From NCBI GenBank assembly GCA_903822375.1, contig CAIJOU010000578.1:1-9187 (forward strand): a stretch of DNA of 9,187 nucleotides. The letters run 5' to 3'. Within the stretch, counting starts at the first letter, position 1. Each line of letters begins with the position of its first letter. Shown in pieces: positions 5,864 to 9,187 of this stretch. The notes under the pieces were generated by a model that was given only the letters and a program-made list of their open reading frames with translations, did no database searches and was not told where the DNA came from. A program made the position numbers and the translations under genes. Source of the DNA: Candidatus Hydrogenedentota bacterium (lineage in GTDB: Bacteria; Hydrogenedentota; Hydrogenedentia; Hydrogenedentales; CAITNO01).

Positions 5864-8530
5864 ATGCATACGGGAGTAATGCTGCTGAATGAATCGGGCC
5901 GGTGGCTCGTGGCGCAGTTGGGGCGCATGAGCGTGGAGCTGGCCATACTGGCGGGGATTGTCCTGATCGCGCTGTACGTCCTGCGCGTGAAGTCGCCGGC
6001 GCTGCGCCACCTGTTCTGGGGGCTGCTGCTCGCCAAGCCCGTGGTCACCTTCCTGGTGGCCTCGCCTTTGTCGCTGTATGCGGTCCTGTGGCCGCCGGCG
6101 CCAACAGTCATTTACACGCCGCCTGTGGTGGTGCAGGCGGAGCAGGCACCCCTGCCGCCGCCCGCCGCACCCCTGCCGCAGGCCGCACCGTCCGCTTCGG
6201 CGCCTCTGCCGGCCCCGCCGCCCTTCTGGCAGCAGATTGACCGCTACGGGCTTGCCTCCGCCGTTTGGATGCTGGTCGCATCGCTGCTGGGACTGCGGCT
6301 GCTGCTGGGCTGCACCTATGTCACCTTCCTGAGAAGTACGGCCCGCACCCGGCGCGAGGGACCCCTCGCCGAACTGGTGGCCGAAGCGGCCGCCACGCTG
6401 CGCGTGCGGCGGCGCGTGGCCATTGCCACCACCACCGTGTGCCACGGCCCCGTGCTTGCGGGCATATTCCGACCCGTGATTCTCCTGCCCGAGAACATGG
6501 CCGAAGCGCTCACCCGCGCGCAGCTTAAGCTGGTCATCACGCACGAACTGGCCCACGCGCGCCGCTGGGACAATCTCGTCCTGCTCATCCAGCGGCTTGC
6601 CGAAATGCTCTTCTTCTTCCATCCCGTCGTGTGGCTCTGCGGCTGGATGATGCGCCGCGAGGCCGAAGCCGCCTGCGACGACATGGTCGTGTCGGCCTAT
6701 GGCGACGCCGAAGGCACCAGCGCGGCGGCCTATGCCGACAGCCTCACCCGCGTGGCCGAGATGAAATGCGGCATCACGCGCAGGCTGCTGGTCAACACCT
6801 TTGCCGCCGCAGAGTCCAACTTCCACCGGCGCATCCGCCGCATATTGAGCGGACGCCGCACGCGCATGACGGTGTGGCTCAGTCTCGTTACCGGCGCGGC
6901 GTTGATCCTGATCGGCGCCCTGGGCCTGCCCGCGGCTTCCGCGCCGAAGACCGAGAACTTGCCGTCTGGCACTTATGCCACGCCGGAAGGCGGTTACACG
7001 CACCTCGTGACCTTTGAGCCCGCCGGTGATTTCCATCCCGAGCGGCCTGGGGAACTGCTCGATGTGTTCAACGGCGTCTGCAAGGTGCGCACCGGCTATT
7101 TCCGCACCGCGCCGCAGGACGGCAAGCTGGTCGGCCGCATTTGCACGGATGAGCCCGAAGAACTGCGGAAGTCGATAGAAAAAGAGCCGCGCCTCAAGTG
7201 GGTGGAGTCGCTTCCCCTGACAGCCGAACTCTTCGCGCAGCACGAGGCGAGCAAACAGGAGTCGCTGCCCGAGAATGTCGCCCGCACCGCAGGGGCGCAC
7301 GCCGCACCTGTTGTCGCAGAGCATTTCGCCGCAACCCTGCCGGATGGCCGCAGCGTTCAACTTGTGTCTGTGCGAGAGCACAAGACGGACAACAAGTCTT
7401 TTTGGCAACCCAACGGCGCACCGCTGGCCGAAGCTCCATACAATCCAGACGCGTTGCGGGAAAGCGTTGCGGCACCCGGCAAGGCTTACGAATTCGCCTT
7501 TCGAGTCAGGGGCATACAGTGCGATGAGCCCATGCAATACGATTTTGAAGGAAGCACCGGGTGGGCTATGGCGGGGTCATCCGACCACCCGGACATCACC
7601 GTGGCGACGGTCTTTCTCGATGCCAAGGCAACAACCGAAAACATCAGCGTGTCCATTGCCTCCGGCGACTGGACCACCCTGATTACAGAGGAACCGCAGG
7701 GCGGGTCGGCGCGCAGCACCCCAGAATACTCCACCATCTTCGGGGCAGCCTATGAAAAAGACGGCGCAACCTGCATCACCGTCACCATGGAGGGCAGCCT
7801 TTCAGAGCAGGCCGTGCGCCTCTGTGCGGTGGACGCTCAGGGACAATGCCACCCCTCCGCTGCCAACGGAGCCTCTGCCGGAAAAGCGAAGCAAACCACA
7901 CACCGGTTTGCGGGCATGAAGCCGCAGGACATCAAGGAATTCCAACTGCAAACCCGACCCTGGCAGGAACTTCGCTTCGAAAACATCTCCCTGACACCGG
8001 GCAAGCCCGCGGAGCCGGCGACAGCCGCCTCTTCCCCCGCGCCGGGCGGCGCACAGTCAGGCGCTGAGGGCACGCCTGCAGCGGGCCGGCTCAGTGTGGC
8101 GCCGCTCATGCAAACGTCCGGACCAGAAGGGCACGGCCCCACCACACCTGCTGCTGACGCTGCCTACAAAGAAGCACAGCAATCATACGGGCATCAGGAC
8201 TACGAGAAGGCATTGGAACAGTTCAGCAAGTATTTGGAACAGAATCCCGGAGCCGGGAGAGCTGGCGATGCACAGTTCTGGAAGGCCAAAAGCCTCTTAA
8301 GCCTGGAACGCTATGAAGAGGCCGCCCCTGAATTTGAAAAGGCCCGGGTGAACCATCCGGCGAATGCGAAGGTGCCGTTTGCGATGCTTAATGAAGCCGT
8401 GTGCCGCCAGCGGTTGGGCCAAACGGAGCGGGCCATGACACTCCTTCAACAGACCGCGCGCGACTATCCATCCACGCCCGCAGGCGACCAGGCAAAGAGT
8501 GAACTGAAGAGATTCCAAAAGTCAGGGTGA
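5864..8530 (+). CDS. M56 (BlaR1-type) membrane metallopeptidase with C-terminal TPR sensor region
   Basis: This 888-residue integral membrane peptidase is the partner of the BlaI-type repressor. In BlaR1/MecR1 systems an external signal activates the cytoplasmic zinc protease, leading to loss of the repressor. Layout: membrane segments at about 23-41 and 47-77, an Ala/Pro-rich external loop (77-120), a third segment (about 130-156), then the cytoplasmic M56 domain with zinc motif HELAH (227-231), the hydrophobic MLFFFHPVVWLCGWMM (248-263) and REAEAACDD (265-273; Glu268 is the likely third ligand). A fourth segment (336-356) carries the chain outside. The external half has an unrecognised region (about 366-465), a beta-rich module (487-713, from ATLPDGRSVQLVSVREH to LRFENISLTPG), an Ala/Pro/Gly linker (714-763) and about three TPR units (768-798, 803-833, 837-872) resembling YbgF/CpoB. 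No penicillin-binding SxxK domain is seen. Protease call firm; ligand unknown. Confidence 0.9.
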   Translation: MHTGVMLLNESGRWLVAQLGRMSVELAILAGIVLIALYVLRVKSPALRHLFWGLLLAKPVVTFLVASPLSLYAVLWPPAPTVIYTPPVVVQAEQAPLPPPAAPLPQAAPSASAPLPAPPPFWQQIDRYGLASAVWMLVASLLGLRLLLGCTYVTFLRSTARTRREGPLAELVAEAAATLRVRRRVAIATTTVCHGPVLAGIFRPVILLPENMAEALTRAQLKLVITHELAHARRWDNLVLLIQRLAEMLFFFHPVVWLCGWMMRREAEAACDDMVVSAYGDAEGTSAAAYADSLTRVAEMKCGITRRLLVNTFAAAESNFHRRIRRILSGRRTRMTVWLSLVTGAALILIGALGLPAASAPKTENLPSGTYATPEGGYTHLVTFEPAGDFHPERPGELLDVFNGVCKVRTGYFRTAPQDGKLVGRICTDEPEELRKSIEKEPRLKWVESLPLTAELFAQHEASKQESLPENVARTAGAHAAPVVAEHFAATLPDGRSVQLVSVREHKTDNKSFWQPNGAPLAEAPYNPDALRESVAAPGKAYEFAFRVRGIQCDEPMQYDFEGSTGWAMAGSSDHPDITVATVFLDAKATTENISVSIASGDWTTLITEEPQGGSARSTPEYSTIFGAAYEKDGATCITVTMEGSLSEQAVRLCAVDAQGQCHPSAANGASAGKAKQTTHRFAGMKPQDIKEFQLQTRPWQELRFENISLTPGKPAEPATAASSPAPGGAQSGAEGTPAAGRLSVAPLMQTSGPEGHGPTTPAADAAYKEAQQSYGHQDYEKALEQFSKYLEQNPGAGRAGDAQFWKAKSLLSLERYEEAAPEFEKARVNHPANAKVPFAMLNEAVCRQRLGQTERAMTLLQQTARDYPSTPAGDQAKSELKRFQKSG

Positions 8531-8639
8531 TTGAAATGGCCGCACTTCCGTGTGTAACAGTCAACAAGGCAATGGTCTGCGTTCAACATCACCCAGTCAA
8601 CTCAACAACCAGAAGTATGTTCTAACCGCGTCTGTTGTC

Positions 8640-8658
8640 CAGGTGCGGAACCCACCTG
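8640..8658 (+). repeat. Hairpin directly before the ribosome binding site
   Basis: CAGGTG (8640-8645) and CACCTG (8653-8658) pair perfectly over 6 bp with a 7-base loop. The hairpin ends exactly where the AAGGAG ribosome site begins, so it could influence translation or protect the 5' end of the messenger. No T-run follows. Confidence 0.4.
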
Positions 8659-8664
8659 AAGGAG
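8659..8664 (+). promoter_or_regulatory. Ribosome binding site of the PH-like gene
   Basis: AAGGAG lies seven bases before ATG 8672. It is a main reason for accepting this small frame over the overlapping frames beginning at 8550 and 8635. Confidence 0.7.
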
Positions 8665-8671
8665 ACACGAA

Positions 8672-9100
8672 ATGGGAATCACATACTGCCTTGGGAAACC
8701 GTCTCCGCTTCTACCTGGCGAAAATCTCCTGCACACCCAGAGATGGCTCCGCCTTGTGTCGAGCAAATCTTTTCCAAGTTACCGGATAGCGTTCAACACT
8801 TGGCCCTTCTGGACGTTTGCTTTCGAAGTGACCAACCGCCGTTTCCGCGTCGTGAGCAACATATTCCTAATCACGACTCAAGATATCAGTATTTGGTATT
8901 TGGGACGAAACCCCGAGGGCGATACCGAGGCCATGACAGGCGTGTCAATCCAGAAGAGCCTGATTGGCCGATGCATCGAGGTCAAGAGCTATAACCCAGA
9001 AAGAAGCAAACAGTGGTACTGGTCTCCGGCACTCACGTTGCGGTTCTATTTCAAGAATCCGGAACACGTTGAGCGTATCATTCTCGATGCGATGAAGTAG
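8672..9100 (+). CDS. Small uncharacterised protein, probable bacterial PH-like domain
   Basis: The product is 142 residues, with no signal peptide or membrane segment. The order of segments resembles bacterial PH-like (bPH2/YdbT-type) domains: strands around FAFEVTNRRFRVVSNIFLITTQDISIWYL (about residues 50-78), then TGVSIQKSLIGRCIEVKSY, matching the family pattern of a Val-rich strand followed by SLxGR, a last strand LTLRFYF, and the closing helix NPEHVERIILDAM. It is rich in Trp and aromatic residues in the N-terminal half (W25, WPFWTF). The start is backed by a good ribosome site. The DNA is nearer 50% GC than its neighbours, so it may have arrived separately. It follows the peptidase gene by 141 bases on the same strand; a functional link is not shown. 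bPH domains bind diverse partners, so I assign no function. That it is a real gene is likely; the fold is an inference from pattern. Confidence 0.65.
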   Translation: MGITYCLGKPSPLLPGENLLHTQRWLRLVSSKSFPSYRIAFNTWPFWTFAFEVTNRRFRVVSNIFLITTQDISIWYLGRNPEGDTEAMTGVSIQKSLIGRCIEVKSYNPERSKQWYWSPALTLRFYFKNPEHVERIILDAMK

Positions 9101-9112
9101 AATAGCCATCGA

Positions 9113-9148
9113 ATGAAGAAATCTCTTGGGACGCTTACCCCTCTTCAT
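9113..9148. repeat. Inverted repeat after the PH-like gene, possible transcription end
   Basis: ATGAAGA (9113-9119) and TCTTCAT (9142-9148) are perfect 7-bp arms around a 22-base loop that contains GGG (9128-9130) and CCC (9138-9140), able to pair inside. It starts 13 bases after the stop codon. There is no T-tract, so terminator function is only possible. Confidence 0.3.
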
Positions 9149-9156
9149 CTCTCGGT

Positions 9157-9172
9157 GGTACGTATATGTACC
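9157..9172. repeat. Short dyad GGTAC-N6-GTACC near the right edge
   Basis: GGTAC (9157-9161) and GTACC (9168-9172) form a 5-bp dyad with an AT-rich centre, followed by TACAAT at 9181-9186. It could be an operator or part of a promoter for a gene to the right of the window, but no -35 box is seen at the proper distance. Confidence 0.25.
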
Positions 9173-9187
9173 TGATAGTCTACAATA

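Larger units (their letters stand above)
8531..8671. other. Intergenic region before the small PH-like gene
   Basis: These 141 bases are clearly less GC-rich than the DNA to the left. They hold a 6-bp hairpin (8640-8658) and a ribosome binding site (8659-8664). I found no convincing promoter, and no terminator after the peptidase stop, so read-through from the peptidase operon is possible. Confidence 0.55.

Noticed and set aside
5429..7537. 702-codon open frame on the minus strand opposite the repressor and peptidase genes
   Set aside because: It is antisense to two genes with clear motifs and good ribosome sites, and its product is full of Arg, Gly and Gln runs without any fold signature.
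5864..8530. Beta-lactam resistance system (bla/mec-type)
   Set aside because: The repressor and protease families fit, but the peptidase lacks a penicillin-binding sensor domain and no beta-lactamase or PBP gene is present, so a resistance role is not supported.
9181..9186. TACAAT as a -10 box for a gene to the right
   Set aside because: No -35-like hexamer lies 16-18 bases upstream and the window ends at once, so it cannot be judged.

Overview
The window comes from a GC-rich bacterial chromosome. Sampled coding lines run near 70% G+C (41 of 60 bases at 2281-2340), while the last ~650 bases are close to 48% (29 of 60 at 8761-8820). No rRNA, tRNA, CRISPR array or insertion sequence was found. 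The gene mix is a GH172/DUF2961 lipoprotein, a recF-DUF721 pair, a secreted GH95-type hydrolase, and a BlaI-type repressor paired with an M56 membrane peptidase. This suggests a free-living, polysaccharide-degrading member of the Planctomycetota, Verrucomicrobiota, Lentisphaerota or Hydrogenedentota type. That is an inference from gene content only; no marker in the window settles the phylum.

Layout. 1-1469 (+): a lipoprotein of the DUF2961/GH172 family, cut by the window's left edge; its lipobox is still visible upstream of the first possible in-window start codon. 1489-2562 (+): recF, followed with a 14-base overlap by a TTG-started DUF721/DciA gene (2549-2863). 2864-3013: a short convergent intergenic stretch with one inverted repeat. 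3014-5284 (-): a secreted GH95-type glycoside hydrolase of about 756 residues. 5285-5461: a divergent control region holding a strong sigma70-like promoter framed by two matching 12-bp dyads. 5462-5842 (+): a BlaI/MecI-family repressor. 5864-8530 (+): an 888-residue M56 (BlaR1-type) membrane peptidase whose extracytoplasmic half ends in YbgF/CpoB-like TPR repeats instead of a penicillin-binding domain. 8672-9100 (+): a small protein that looks like a bacterial PH domain, in lower-GC DNA. 9101-9187: no gene seen.

How the parts may work together. The repressor and peptidase genes are 21 bases apart and form an operon, a two-gene BlaI-BlaR1-style signalling unit. The dyads CTAA-AATT-TTAG (5384-5395) and CTAA-GTTA-TTAG (5429-5440) sit against the -35 box and over the expected transcription start. 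This is the layout expected for autorepression by a dimeric winged-helix protein. The GH95 gene is read away from the same control region and could be under the same repressor. The sensing half of the peptidase is not a beta-lactam sensor, so the natural signal is unknown; a cell-envelope or glycan-related cue is a reasonable guess. This operator-repressor-peptidase-TPR unit is the most interesting part of the window.
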